A DNA stretch of 64,000 bases from contig SKCR01025356.1 of assembly GCA_019454045.1 (NCBI GenBank), forward strand, positions 496,001 through 560,000, in the 5' to 3' direction. A model generated the notes under the pieces. That model did no database searches, had not been told where the DNA came from, and saw only the letters and a program-made list of their open reading frames with translations. The DNA is from Zanthoxylum bungeanum (lineage: Eukaryota > Streptophyta > Magnoliopsida > Sapindales > Rutaceae). A program made the translations under genes and the position numbers. Of this stretch, positions 42,498 through 52,679 are shown in pieces; position 1 is the first letter of the stretch, and each line of letters begins with the position of its first letter.

Positions 42498-43205
42498 ACG
42501 ATTTTCTGTCCATATAAGCCATTAAATATGGATGGCTTTGTATAGTCCTTTAGAAACTTTGCTGCAGTATTCTAGTTTGTAGTAGTAGAATGCGATAAAT
42601 CGTCTCTACAGGAGTATAGAATGCTATCACTCGTCTCTACGGGAGTGTTTTCTATGCTCGTGTCATGTGTTTATACTTGCTTGTGACTGTCAAGACTGGA
42701 CCTTCTTTCTGTTTCCAACTATTTAATTTAGGCTATCATCTTCAACTTTTGGCTTTTGTCCTATGTACCACGTGATTGGCACATGAAGAGGCATGCTGCT
42801 GGTGGTCCATTGAAATTTGAAACTGCAATTGGCATAGAGGTTAGGAAGCTGAATAAATGCATTTATATCTTTCACTTTCTTTCCTCTAATTTGTTTCTGC
42901 TGCAGCCTGCAGCAACGTTTTGTATTTGGAAATGATTACTAAGAACGCCGAATTTTATTTTTATATCAAAGTTTTTTTAGGAAGAAATGGATTTTGCATG
43001 CTCTCGCTTTCCTTTGGACCAAGTGGGCGGGTCATTTCTATTCAACATAGCCCTCATGGTTGGGATATCCGACCAAATTGGGATTTCCATAATCGTAATC
43101 CAATATTTAATATTTATTTTTAATCCGGAAAAAATTCGGGGTTGGTATATGTATTCAAAATTGACAGAAAAATTAAAGGTGAATCCAAAATCGATTGAAA
43201 ATTTA
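42498..43205 (+). other. Possible host gene sequence left of Copia4, unidentified
   Basis: No family recognised. The interval 42755-42840 has an open frame reading YVPRDWHMKRHAAGGPLKFE then TAIGIEVRKLNK. CTGCTGCAG-type acceptor-like strings lie near 42898. The end (GAAAATTTAGATAT) looks like an intron 3' end (TTTAG) directly at the Copia4 insertion site. It may be exon and intron of the gene continued at 49706, but this is only a suggestion. Confidence 0.35.
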
Positions 43206-43210
43206 GATAT
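43206..43210. repeat. Target site duplication of Copia4 (left, GATAT)
   Basis: GATAT precedes the 5' LTR and recurs at 49706-49710 after the 3' LTR. It is an exact 5-bp duplication. Confidence 0.92.
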
Positions 43211-43748
43211 TGTTGAAAATTCTTCAATTATTTCATAAGGGTATATATGTCTTTTTGGATGGCTAAGGGGTGCTTGAGTGGTTACAATCCATGGAAGGTT
43301 GCAACCCCACCCCAAGGGGTGCCCTATGGCACCCCTCCACTCCTTATAATAAGGGGTCCTTACTCCAAATCTAAGAAGAGTTTTTTTTTTAACAAAAAAG
43401 ACAAGACATATAAATATCCAAATTCTCTAGACATTTTGTTTTTTGGTTTTGAGAAAGATCCACCATCTTCCTAATTCATAAACTTGTTGAGGAGTTCTCC
43501 TTGTACAAGTAGCATCCAAGTAATCCTGGGAGAACGTTGGCAATACGAAACCGTAGAGCACCTGTGACGGGCCAATAAGTTCTTAAGGACAGAGATCATC
43601 TCGACTTGGACAATTCTGTAATCTCCATTTTCTGGTTTGTCTTCAAGTTTTCTGGTTTTAGGGTTTTGCATCTAGATCTACTTTTGGTAGTTTGATCTGT
43701 TTGATTTGCATGTTTATATTACTGTTTAATGACAATAATTTTACCACA
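43211..43748 (+). repeat. Copia4 5' LTR (538 bp)
   Basis: TGTTGAAAATTCTTC to AATTTTACCACA, matching 49171-49705. It contains a 9-bp hairpin (stems 43315-43323 and 43328-43336, loop CTAT) and a CTTATAATAAGG block near 43350. The bases after its end (ATCTTAAGAACTTATTG) do not look like the usual initiator-Met primer site. Confidence 0.93.
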
Positions 43749-43839
43749 ATCTTAAGAACTTATTGTATGTTTATTAGATAGTAATTTGCATGTTAAGGTT
43801 TGAATATTTTCTGGAAAATACGAACTGTGCATGAAAAAC

Positions 43840-44190
43840 CCGTAGGGCGTTCGAACGCCCGACGCACGCAAAGGCTAAAAATTTGAATTTTCGTAAGAAC
43901 GTTCGAACGCGTCTTCAAACGCAAGCCTTCTACCTTTGAACGTTCGAACGCGTCCTAAATGCAACTCAAACGTGAACTCTCTGGAATCATTCCGTTCGAA
44001 CGCGTTCACGAACGCTATACGAACGTGAATTCTCTGGAATCATTCCGTTCGAACGCGTTATCAAACGCTACTCGAACGTGAACTCTCTGGAAACACTTCG
44101 TTCGAACGCTTTATCAAACGCAACACGAACGCACACATACTGGACAGTCTCGTTCGAACGTAGATACGAACGTGACACTAACGACTTTGT
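43840..44190 (+). repeat. 52-53-bp tandem repeats with a CGTTCGAACG palindrome (Copia4 leader)
   Basis: The word CGTTCGAAC starts at 43848, 43900, 43941, 43993, 44046, 44099 and 44151, spaced 52, 41, 52, 53, 53 and 52 bases. Each unit has the palindrome CGTTCGAACG, usually extended by CG or GT, then AAACGC/CGAACGC words, then CGAACGTGAACTCTCTGG. The first unit has the 16-base perfect palindrome GGGCGTTCGAACGCCC (43845-43860). It lies between the LTR and gag, is non-coding, and resembles a block in the Ogre-like LTR (50570-50770, 52335-52415). Confidence 0.92.
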
Positions 44191-44689
44191 CCTGAAGTAT
44201 CATAAACTGCAAACTTTAATTAATATTAACTTGTTAGTCATATACTGTAAACACATTAATCTTGGTAGTATAGATTTAAGTTATTATTAAGTTGTTCAAT
44301 TATCACAAGCATACACATAGTGATAAAGTTGAATTTGATTGGTTGTTGCATAATTGGTTGAGAATTTAAAGTGTAATAATACACAGTAATTCCATCCAAT
44401 CTTGATTGACATATATATCTACTTTTATCGTATTAACTGTACTATTGGAAAGTGAAAACTGGGTTGTGAATTGCTAAAAGATCTATTGGAAAAAGTGTTC
44501 GAAAATATTCGTTCACTCAATTTTCCTTAGTATCTTTAGTTGAAATTCAAGGACTTTGTGTTATTGGAACTTTCGTCCATTAAACAACAAGTGACTACCT
44601 AGTACTTCACTTTGAACAAGATCATTCATTGATCATTGTGTAATTTGTCTTTCGTATACTGATTGAACCCTGTTGATTTCCAGTTACAA

Positions 44690-45500
44690 ATGGCTAGCGG
44701 AAATATCACGGTTACCGGTCTCTCACGGAGAAAAGCCGAGAATTTTGGTGGGGGCAAATTTCAAAAACAGTGGCAGAGCAAAATGCTGTTCTACCTGACA
44801 ACTCTCCAGTTAGCTAAATCCTCAAAGATCCTCCGGGTCCTGTGGAGGGTGAATCTGAATTGGCCAAGGAAGAGCGAGAACAGACTTGGATGTCTGGAGA
44901 CTTCTTATGCGAACTACCTTTTGGGTGGTCTTGATAATACCCTGTACAATGTGTACCAAGGCATGACTTCTGCGAAGGTTCTCTGGGAATCTCTCGAGAA
45001 GAAGTACAAAACCGAAGATGCCGGACAAAAGAAATTTGTCGTGGGTAGGTCCTGGACTACAAGATGGTAGATTCAAGGACGGTGATGTCTCAGTTGGGTG
45101 AACTGCAATTGATCATTCATGAAATACTGGATGAGGGAATGAAACTCTGTGAGATGTTTCAAGTTGCCGCCATAATTGAAAAGTTGCCTCCATCATGGAA
45201 GGACTTCAGGAGCTATCTGAAACACAAAAAGAAGCAGATGAGCCTTGAAGACCTCAGTGTTCGATTGAGAATCGAGGAGGACAACAGGATGTCCGAGAAG
45301 GCCAGCTACAAGACTCTGGAGTCTAAGGCCAACATCATTGAAGGTGCAAAGGGTAGCAAAAAGAGAAAGAACAGTGGAGCTGACTCTGGGAACAAGAAGT
45401 TCAAGGGAAAATGCTACAACTGTGGAAAGAGCGGTCATATGTCAAAGGACTGCAGGAACAAGAAGTTTCATGACAAGGGCAAGAAAAAGAAATATGAGGC
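44690..45500 (+). pseudogene. Copia4 gag (one frameshift)
   Basis: ATG at 44690 (MASGNITVTGLSRRKAENFG) opens gag. A frameshift and stop at 45068 interrupt it, and the frame beginning at 45064 continues with [40 protein letters not shown] and a zinc knuckle [14 protein letters not shown] (complete CCHC, about 45413-45454), followed by a basic stretch. Gag is the particle protein. One indel separates the two parts, so this copy decayed recently. Confidence 0.88.
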
Positions 45501-45906
45501 CCATGTTACTGAAGGCGAGCAGCTGACTGATGATATCTCAGAGATGGAACTATCAGCAGTAGTAACCGAAGCCAACATAGTTGGGAATCCGAGAGAATGG
45601 TGGGTAGACACTGGGGCTACTCGTCATATCTGTGCAGACAGTAATATGTTTTCCATGTACCAGAAGGTCAATGGCGGCGATCATCTGACCATGGGAAACT
45701 CGTCTACCTCTCAGGTGGTTGGACAAGGCACAATGGTTCTGAAGATGACATCCGGAAAGGAGCTAACATTGAAGAATGTACTGCACGTTCCAGATATTCG
45801 GAAGATCTTGGTCTCGGGCTCTCTTCTTAGTAAGGCTGGTTTTAAGCTTGTATTTGTTTCTGATAAGTTTGTAATGACTAAGAATGATATGTATGTAGGA
45901 AAATGA
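45500..45906 (+). pseudogene. Copia4 protease
   Basis: It continues the gag frame. [20 protein letters not shown] carries an intact D-T-G-A active site, then [20 protein letters not shown] and [24 protein letters not shown] at 45904 follows MYVGK, where relatives continue with G/Y-L; after it the sequence goes on as YLTEGLFKLNVMAVN. Only this stop separates it from the integrase. Confidence 0.9.
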
Positions 45907-46881
45907 TACCTAACTGAGGGCCTTTTCAAGCTAAATGTAATGGCTGTTAATCGTGCTATTAATAAAGCTAGTTCGTCTGCTTATATTATTGTGTCACAAA
46001 ATGTTTGGCATGGGAGGTTAGGACATGTTAATTATGATACCATGCGTAAATTAATTAACATAGACCTAAATTGCAATTGATAGCCAACATAAGTGTGAAG
46101 CATGTGTTGAAGCAAAAATGCATAGAACATCATTTCATTCTATAGAATGCAGTTCTGAACCGCTAGAACTTGTACATACCGATGTATGTGACATGAATAT
46201 TGTGCAAACAAGAGGCGGTAAAAAGTACTTTGTCACTTTTATCGATGACAGCACAAGATTCTGCTATGTGTACCTGCTGAGAAGCAAAGAAGAAGCTATT
46301 GAGAGCTTTGTGCACTATAAGAGCGAAGTTGAAAATCAACTTGGCAAGAAAATCAAAAGAATCAGGAGTGATAGAGGTGGTGAATATGTTTCACCATTCG
46401 GTGAATATTGTTCTGTGCACGGAATTATTCACGAAACCACTACTCCCTATTCTCCTCAACAGAACGGAATTGCGGAGCGCAAAAACCGAACGTTGAAGGA
46501 AATGATGAATGCCATGTTGACAAGTTCGGGTCTACCCAGAACTTGTGGGGGGAAGCCTTGCTTTCCGCGAACTACGTTCTGAACAAGCTTCCTCACAGAA
46601 GACAAGACAAGACACCATATGAATTGTGGAAAGGTTTCGTACCTTCCTATAAATACCTCAAGGTGTGGGGGTGTCTTGCCAAAGTAATGGTTCCTAAACC
46701 TAAGAAGGTTAGAATAGGACCTAAAACTGTTGACTGTGTATTCATTGGATATGCTCACAACAGTAGTGCGTATCGATTCTTGGAACACAAGTCGGAGATT
46801 CCTGACATCAATCCAAATATGATAATTGAGTCAAGGAATGTGATATTTTTTGAAGAGACGTTTCCTTATAAGGAAAGATAA
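45907..46881 (+). pseudogene. Copia4 integrase
   Basis: GAG-pre-integrase with VWHGRLGHVNYDTMRKLINI (about 46002) is followed by two or three stops. The core from 46118 reads [59 protein letters not shown] and [20 protein letters not shown], so all three DDE residues are present. A frameshift at about 46550 moves to [20 protein letters not shown] through VWGCLAKVMVPKPKKVRIGP to a stop at 46879. It would insert element DNA into the genome. Confidence 0.9.
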
Positions 46882-46889
46882 ATAACGGG

Positions 46890-47652
46890 GTCTCTCAAAA
46901 GGACAACTGACACTGTCAAGGATAATGATCAGGTTGACGTGAAATCAGATCAACGTGTAAATGCTGAGACAATTGAGCCTACACGTAGCAAAATATCTAG
47001 AACGTCTAAGTCGTTTGGTCCCGATTTTCTGACATACTTGTTAGAAAATGAGCCTCAAAGCTATAAAGAAGCTATGGCTTCTCCGGAGGCACCTATTTGG
47101 AAAGAGGCTATTAACAGTGAGATTGATTCAATCCTACAGAACCATACTTGGGAGTTGGTTGATCTTCCGCCAGGTTGTAAGCGGCTGGGCTACAAATGGA
47201 TATTCAAAAGGAAGATGAAAACGGATGGATCAATAGATAAGTATAAGGCTAGACTTGTCATAAAAGGTTATAGACAAAAGGAAGGCCTTGATTACTTTGA
47301 CACCTATTCACCAGTGACTCGCATCACATCGATAAGAATGCTCATAGCCATATCAGCTATATTTGGTATTGAAATACATCAAATGGATGTAAGGACGGCA
47401 TTCTTGAATGGTGATTTGGATGAAGAGATTTACATGGAACAACCAGAAGGGTTTAGTGTTCCTGGACAAGAACAAAAGGTGTGCAAACTTGTAAAATCCT
47501 TGTACGGATTAAAACAAGCACTGAAACAATGGCATGAGAAATTTGACAAAGAAATGTTGTCAAATGGGTTCAAAACCAATGAGTGTGATAAGTTTGTGTA
47601 CACCAAAATCAACTCAAAAATGATATGTCATTGTGTGTCTCTATGTAGATGA
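46890..47652 (+). pseudogene. Copia4 reverse transcriptase, first part
   Basis: The 237-codon frame from 46939 reads APIWKEAINSEIDSILQNHT, YKWIFKRKMKTDGSIDKYKA, IEIHQMDVRTAFLNGDLDEE (first catalytic Asp) and CKLVKSLYGLKQALKQWHEK. It shifts frame near 47640 (ICHCVSLCR) just before the YVDD motif, which is intact in the next frame. A single-base indel in a TGTGTGTCTCTATGTAG context explains the break. Confidence 0.92.
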
Positions 47653-48592
47653 TATGCTGATAATTGGTAGTAATCATGAAATGATTCAGTTTACCAAAAA
47701 CGTGTTATCCAGCAGATTTGATATGAAAGATATGGGGATAGCTGATGTGATCCTAGGAATAAAGATTTCTAGAACATCAGACGGATATATATTATCACAA
47801 ACTCATTATATTGAGAAGATACTCGATAAATATATCAAAGGGGATCTAAATGTGGCTAGAACCCCTGTAGACCTAACTCTTCATTTATCAAAGAATACTG
47901 GTTCAAGCATATCGCAACTAGAGTATTCGAGAATCATCGGAAGTCTGATGTATCTCACGAATTGCACACGACCTGATATCGCTCAAGCTGTGAATCGGCT
48001 TAGCAGATATACGAGCAATCCAGGATACAACCACTGGAAAGCCATAGTAAGAGTTTTGTGGTATCTGAGAGAAACTTCAAAATATGGGCTATATTACGAG
48101 AGATATCCTGCTGTACTAGAGGGTTACAGCGATGCTAACTGGATATCTGATACGGTGGATTCCAAATCCACGAGTGGATTCGTTTTCACACTTGGTAATG
48201 CAGCCGTGTCATGGAAATCCTCGAGGCAAACATGTATTGCCCGCTCTACTATGGAATCAGAATTCATAGCGTTAGACAAAACAGCGGAAGAAGCAGAATG
48301 GCTTAGAAACTTCCTGGAGGATATTCCTAGTTGGCCCAAACCGGTGCCAGCAATAAGCATACATTGTGACAGCCAATCGGTTATTGGGAGAGCCCAAAAT
48401 ACAATGTATAATGGTAAGTCTCGACACATACGTCGGAGACATAATACCATACGTCAACTGCTCTCAAGTGGCATAATAACGATCGATTATGTCAGGTCGA
48501 AGGAAAACCTAGCGGATCCACTAACTAAAGGTTTACCTCGAGAGCAAGTTGAGAAGTCATCAAGGGGAATGGGCTTGAAGCCTATAATCTAA
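47633..48592 (+). pseudogene. Copia4 RT end and RNase H
   Basis: 319 codons without a stop: [20 protein letters not shown] (catalytic DD intact), [40 protein letters not shown]. RNase H follows: [20 protein letters not shown] (Asp), [20 protein letters not shown] (Glu), [20 protein letters not shown] (Asp) and [19 protein letters not shown] (His region). The end [20 protein letters not shown] is the usual Pol terminus. This enzyme part could fold if made. Confidence 0.93.
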
Positions 48593-49170
48593 GAATTGTC
48601 ACTGTGGAAACCCAACCTAGTTGACTGGAGATCCCAAGATCTAGGTTCAAAAGGGACAACAGAAACTTTGTGCAATTCCAAATGAGCACTGAAGAGTTTC
48701 GTACTATTTCCCATTCCGATAATGACGCTGAGTGTTGTCTGTCATTGGTTAGGATAAGCTAAGGCTTTTAATGATCACTATATTAGGAGATGAGTCCTAA
48801 TGGGGGTAAAGACAGATTACCTCTTCATAGTAGATCACCTATTTCAAGTAAGAAGTGAGGCCACTTCCATGGGAACCTTTAAAGGCGGGTTACCCTAAAG
48901 TGCTTGATGAATCCAGGACCGTTGTTCAGGGCCAAAATGAACACAACCGTAGAACGGGAAAATGGTCGAATTAAAGATGTGTGTTGGCAATTGTCTTGGT
49001 TTACACCAACAGCAAAACAGTTCAAGACTAAGGGTCACTGGTTTGCCAAGTAAATCCGATTGTCATTCACTAGGAAAGGTTCAAGGCGAAAGCTACCTAT
49101 TTCGATGCAGCTTTAGCTCACGGGATCTCTCTCACGTGTCTGAATAAATATTTGAAGAATTGTGGGGGAT
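48593..49170 (+). other. Copia4 3' untranslated region and polypurine tract
   Basis: 578 non-coding bases after the Pol stop. The purine-rich GTGGGGGAT directly before the 3' LTR at 49162-49170 is the likely primer for plus-strand DNA. Small open frames here are chance. Confidence 0.8.
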
Positions 49171-49705
49171 TGTTGAAAATTCTTCAATTATTTCATAAGG
49201 GTATATATGTCTTTTTGGATGGCTAAAGGGTGCTTGAGTGGTTACAATCCATGGAGGGTTGCAACCCCACCCTAAGGGGTGCCCTATGGCACCCCTCCAC
49301 TCCTTTATAAGGGGTCCTTACTCCAAATCTAAGAAGAGTTTTTTTTTAACAAAAAAGACAAGACATATAAATATCCAAATTCTCCAGACATTTTGTTTTT
49401 TGGTTTTGAGAAAGATCCACCATCTTCCTAATTCATAAACTTGTTGAGGAGTGCTCCTTGTACAAGTAGCATCCAAGTAATCCTGGGAGAACGTTGGCAA
49501 TACGAAACCGTAGAGCACCTGTGACGGGCCAATAAGTTCTTAAGGACAGAGATCATCTCGACTTGGACAATTCTGTAATCTCCATTTTCTGGTTTGTCTT
49601 CAAGTTTTCTGGTTTTAGTGTTTTGCATCTAGATCTACTTTTGGTAGTTTGATCTGTTTGATTTGCATGTTTATATTACTGTTTAATGACAATAATTTTA
49701 CCACA
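49171..49705 (+). repeat. Copia4 3' LTR (535 bp)
   Basis: TGTTGAAAATTCTTC to TTTTACCACA, followed by GATAT (49706-49710). Nearly identical to the 5' LTR. Confidence 0.93.
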
Positions 49706-49989
49706 GATATCTGATGTTGATCGAAATTATTTGCTAACTTACCGCTTTATTTCTTTTGAAGCATATCGTGATTTTACTTCTATCAACATTGCATATGGAA
49801 ATGGAGGGTTGAAGAATTACACGTTCACACTCTTTTTCAAGTACTAGTATTAACTTCTTAATAATGTTTGATGATTAGAAATCTAAAGTGTTCCAAAAAA
49901 TGACCAGTTATTTGATTTGTCAAGAAGAAATGTTAATATACTGTTGGTGGTGTTTTCAGGCATTATTGTGTTTAAACGGTATGACAGGG
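49706..49989 (+). other. Possible host exon/intron between Copia4 and the Ogre-like element
   Basis: If Copia4 and one GATAT are taken out, TTTAG|ATATCTGATG would be an intron end and exon start. The frame from 49707 reads ISDVDRNYLLTYRFISFEAY then RDFTSINIAYGNGG to a possible donor CAA|GTACTA at 49841. A strong acceptor-like TGTTTTCAG ends at 49959, after which several frames are open across to 59459. I do not recognise the protein, and exon phases do not join cleanly, so this is a candidate only. Confidence 0.4.
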
Positions 49990-50569
49990 TGTGGGACATA
50001 GGAACTGGACGACGCATGCTGTCCCGGGCTCGCGGCCCGGTCGGGAGTACGGAGTAGCCACATGGGACTAAATCGGAGAATAATGGAGTCGCCACCCGGT
50101 GTGAACCGGGAAAATGAGATTTAAGGCCGCACTCACCCCTCGCAAGGGAAGACCTCAAATCGTTGGGTTCGGAATGGTCTCTTACTTATGTCACTTGTAA
50201 TGAAAGGATTTGTGTAATAATTTAATCAGGCCTAAGTAACACGTATTTCCAAGAGTATCATGCTTCTAAATCCACATGCATGAAATTAATCATCACAACA
50301 TGCAACATCACATGGCAATCTCACAAACATTTCTCAATCATATGATAGGGAAAACTAAGAACAACCTAATCATGCTTGAGTACTATCTAATGAATATATT
50401 AACCAAATAACATGCTAACAGCCTAATCATGCTTGAATATCATCCCAAGAACGCATCGAATGGATGAATGCAGGAATACAAATAATATGATTGGCTACAT
50501 AATGCAAGGGAGATCACCCAAAAGGCAATTGTGCATGAAATATGATGAGACAGACTTAGTTCAGTGTGT

Positions 50570-50770
50570 GCGCGTTCGTGTAGCGTTTGTAAACGCATTC
50601 GAATGGTAAATAGAAGGTTCGCGTTCGTGTAGCATTTGAGAACACGTTCGAACGGTACCAGACCCGATGATACAAAATGCATGCGCGTTCGAGTAGAGTT
50701 TGTAAAACGCGTTCGAACGGGAAACAGAAGGTTCGCATTCGTATAGCGTTCGATAACGCGTTCGAACTGG
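50570..50770. repeat. CGTTCGAACG-type repeats in the Ogre-like LTR (left copy)
   Basis: Four units of about 46-62 bases combine GCGTTCGTGTAGCGTTTG, AACGCGTTCGAACGG and a spacer with AGAAGGTTC or ATGATACAAAATGCATG. The palindrome is mutated in the first (CATTCGAATG) and last (GTTCGAACTGG) units. The right LTR carries the same block at 57477-57680. The words match, in reverse complement, the Copia4 leader repeats. Confidence 0.85.
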
Positions 50771-50835
50771 AATAGACCTAATGAACAAAATGTGAGGCAA
50801 TACATACATAAAAAGCAAATAGTGAAATACGAGGC

Positions 50836-51300
50836 GCGGTGAAGCATCGTGGCAAAGGATTTTAACCTCTTCAATTAGAGGACCTTTCATCACACTTACT
50901 AAGCCCATGCGCTTATCTCAATGCATATAAAAATAAAGACAATAACCTTAGACTTCGTATACCCGATTGAACACATCTTACATTCAACCGAATATACGTT
51001 AATCGGTGCGGCAAAGCATCGTGGTAAAGGATTTTAACCCCTCCAAATAGGGGACATTTAATCCGACTTACTAAGCCCATGCACTCGATCGTATCATGCA
51101 TTCAAAGAATAAAGACAATAATATCAAACTTAGTATGCCCGATTGAACATATCTTGCATTCAACCGAACACATATCAACCGGCGCGGTAAATCATCGTGG
51201 TAAAGGATTTTAACCCCTCTAAATAGGGGACCTTTAATCCGATTTACTAAGCCCATGCGCTCGATTGTATCATACATACAAAAGTAACATGCATAATTCA
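50836..51300. repeat. About 174-bp tandem repeats with a hairpin, in the Ogre-like LTR
   Basis: GCGGTGAAGCATCGTGG (50836), GCGGCAAAGCATCGTGG (51008) and GCGGTAAATCATCGTGG (51184) start three units, 172 and 176 bases apart. Each has GGTAAAGGATTTTAACCCC, a CCCCTCCAAATAGGGG-type hairpin, CTTACTAAGCCCATGC and CAACCGAA. The right LTR has the same three units at 57743, 57914 and 58092. Confidence 0.88.
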
Positions 51301-52334
51301 AATAACGAAAAATAAATAAATCAAAGCAATATAAAACAAAAGAATGTGTCGTTTACTCAAGTGGTACGTGGAGTTGTATCTTGAGTACATATCATACTAC
51401 CATCCATTCGGAATCGGCTATGAAATTTATGTCCGGGTTTCAATCCTATATACCACAAGAGGCGACACATTTTCCATTTCATTCAAGCCACAACATGCAT
51501 CCACAAACGACTCTCATGCAAATAGAATTCAATAAACAATCAAAAGACGAATAGAAACTAATGAGAAAAGTGCCCTCAAGTCTAACCTTTAAAAACACCT
51601 CTCGGATGTACGGTACACGATCTTCGGAAGGGTGGATGCTCCACAACTCTTCCGGTTCACTGGTTCACTGCTCTCGTTCGTTGTCTTACTGTTTTGAGTC
51701 GTCGTTCTCCATCTTTTGCTGCTATTTTTACTGTATTTCGCTGCTCTTCCGGTGACGTTTTCTGGTCACTATGTTTGCTGAATTTAGGCTACTGTTTTTG
51801 GGTGTCTTTAAGGGCTAAAGGGCTGCGATTTTTGGTGGTTATGGGGGCTGTATAGGGGCTGTGATTTTGGGTTATGGAGAGTGTTTAGGGGGAGTGTTGT
51901 TTTCGGTGGAAAGGGATGAGGAGGAGAGGAAAATTCTAGGTTGTTTCTTGAGTATATTAGGTGTGAATGGAGAGGCTTTTTTCTTTATGTGAATATGTCT
52001 GAATGAGCTAGCCTCAATGAGGGTGGTGAACGGTTCTTTTTATAGGCAAAGGCTAGGGTTTCTAGGTAAGGAAGGGAATCAAGTAAATAAGGGAGAAATT
52101 TTGATTGGTTTATGAAAGGAATGAATCTTGTGTAATTGGTGGGTGAATATCTTAATTAGGGAGTTAAAATATTTGATTGATTTTAATGTTTATTTTAATT
52201 TGGTATGTGATTTTTAGATTTGTTTTGATTTCACCATGTGTTAAATATGTGTTTTAAGTGGGCTTGGGCGTGTGGGCCAAGGCTTGGGCGAATTGGGCTT
52301 GATGTGAGGCTAGCAGCAAAACCAGAATTACCGA

Positions 52335-52415
52335 CACCGTTCGAACGCCTCCTCGAACGTGGCACGAATGCTCGCAATCTGTTTGGCGTTCGAACGTATA
52401 CACGAACGCAGCACG
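52335..52415. repeat. Second CGTTCGAACG block in the Ogre-like LTR
   Basis: CCGTTCGAACGCCTCCTCGAACG... and GCGTTCGAACGTATACACGAACGCAGC repeat the palindrome twice near the LTR start (minus orientation). The right LTR has them at 59243-59325. Confidence 0.85.
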
Positions 52416-52679
52416 AACAAAAATAGTGAACCTTGTTTATTCTGAATTTCCCCTTCCGATGTCCGTTTTCCGTGACTTAAAAGGTAGTGTCTCCAAATGA
52501 GACTCATCATATGGACTTATATGCAAAAATGCAGTGCCTACAGTCGCCCCCACTTTGATGGGACTTGTGCAGTGTGTGTTTTGAACAATCCTATCAAAGT
52601 TATGTAATGCATTTCTACTTACCTGGCTCGCCATCTGCCACTTGACTTGCCATGTGTTGCGTGGAGTGGATGTTGTGCC

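Larger units (their letters stand above)
43211..49705 (+). mobile_element. Copia4: nearly complete, recent Ty1/copia retrotransposon
   Basis: 6495 bp with direct LTRs of 538 and 535 bp, an exact GATAT duplication, gag, protease, integrase, RT and RNase H in copia order, and a polypurine tract TTGTGGGGGAT before the 3' LTR. By eye the LTRs differ at about six substitutions plus a few indels, the lowest divergence in the window, so it is the youngest insertion. Only a few frameshifts and stops (45055, 45904, 46070-46090, 46555, 47640) break the polyprotein. Confidence 0.93.
49990..52542 (-). repeat. Ogre-like 3' LTR (2553 bp)
   Basis: On the + strand it starts TGTGGGACATAGG and ends GCAGTGCCTACA, so on the minus strand it runs TGTAGGCACTGC...TGTCCCACA. 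It matches 56898-59458 along its whole length. It contains CGTTCGAACG-type repeats (50570-50770 and 52335-52415) and three 174-bp repeats (50836-51300). A minus-strand polypurine tract AGTGGGGGCGAC adjoins it at 52543-52554. Confidence 0.9.

Noticed and set aside
38017..42502. Target duplication for Tat2
   Set aside because: AAGGT on the left and ACGAT on the right differ at two of five bases; I did not accept it.
43840..44190. Regular palindromic repeats resembling a CRISPR array
   Set aside because: The genome is a plant with introns and retrotransposons; spacers are not unique but part of the repeated unit, and there are no cas genes.
49883..50158. Minus-strand ORF shared with 56875-57066
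   Set aside because: It lies at the LTR terminus and is repeated only because the LTR is; GC-rich text without a domain.
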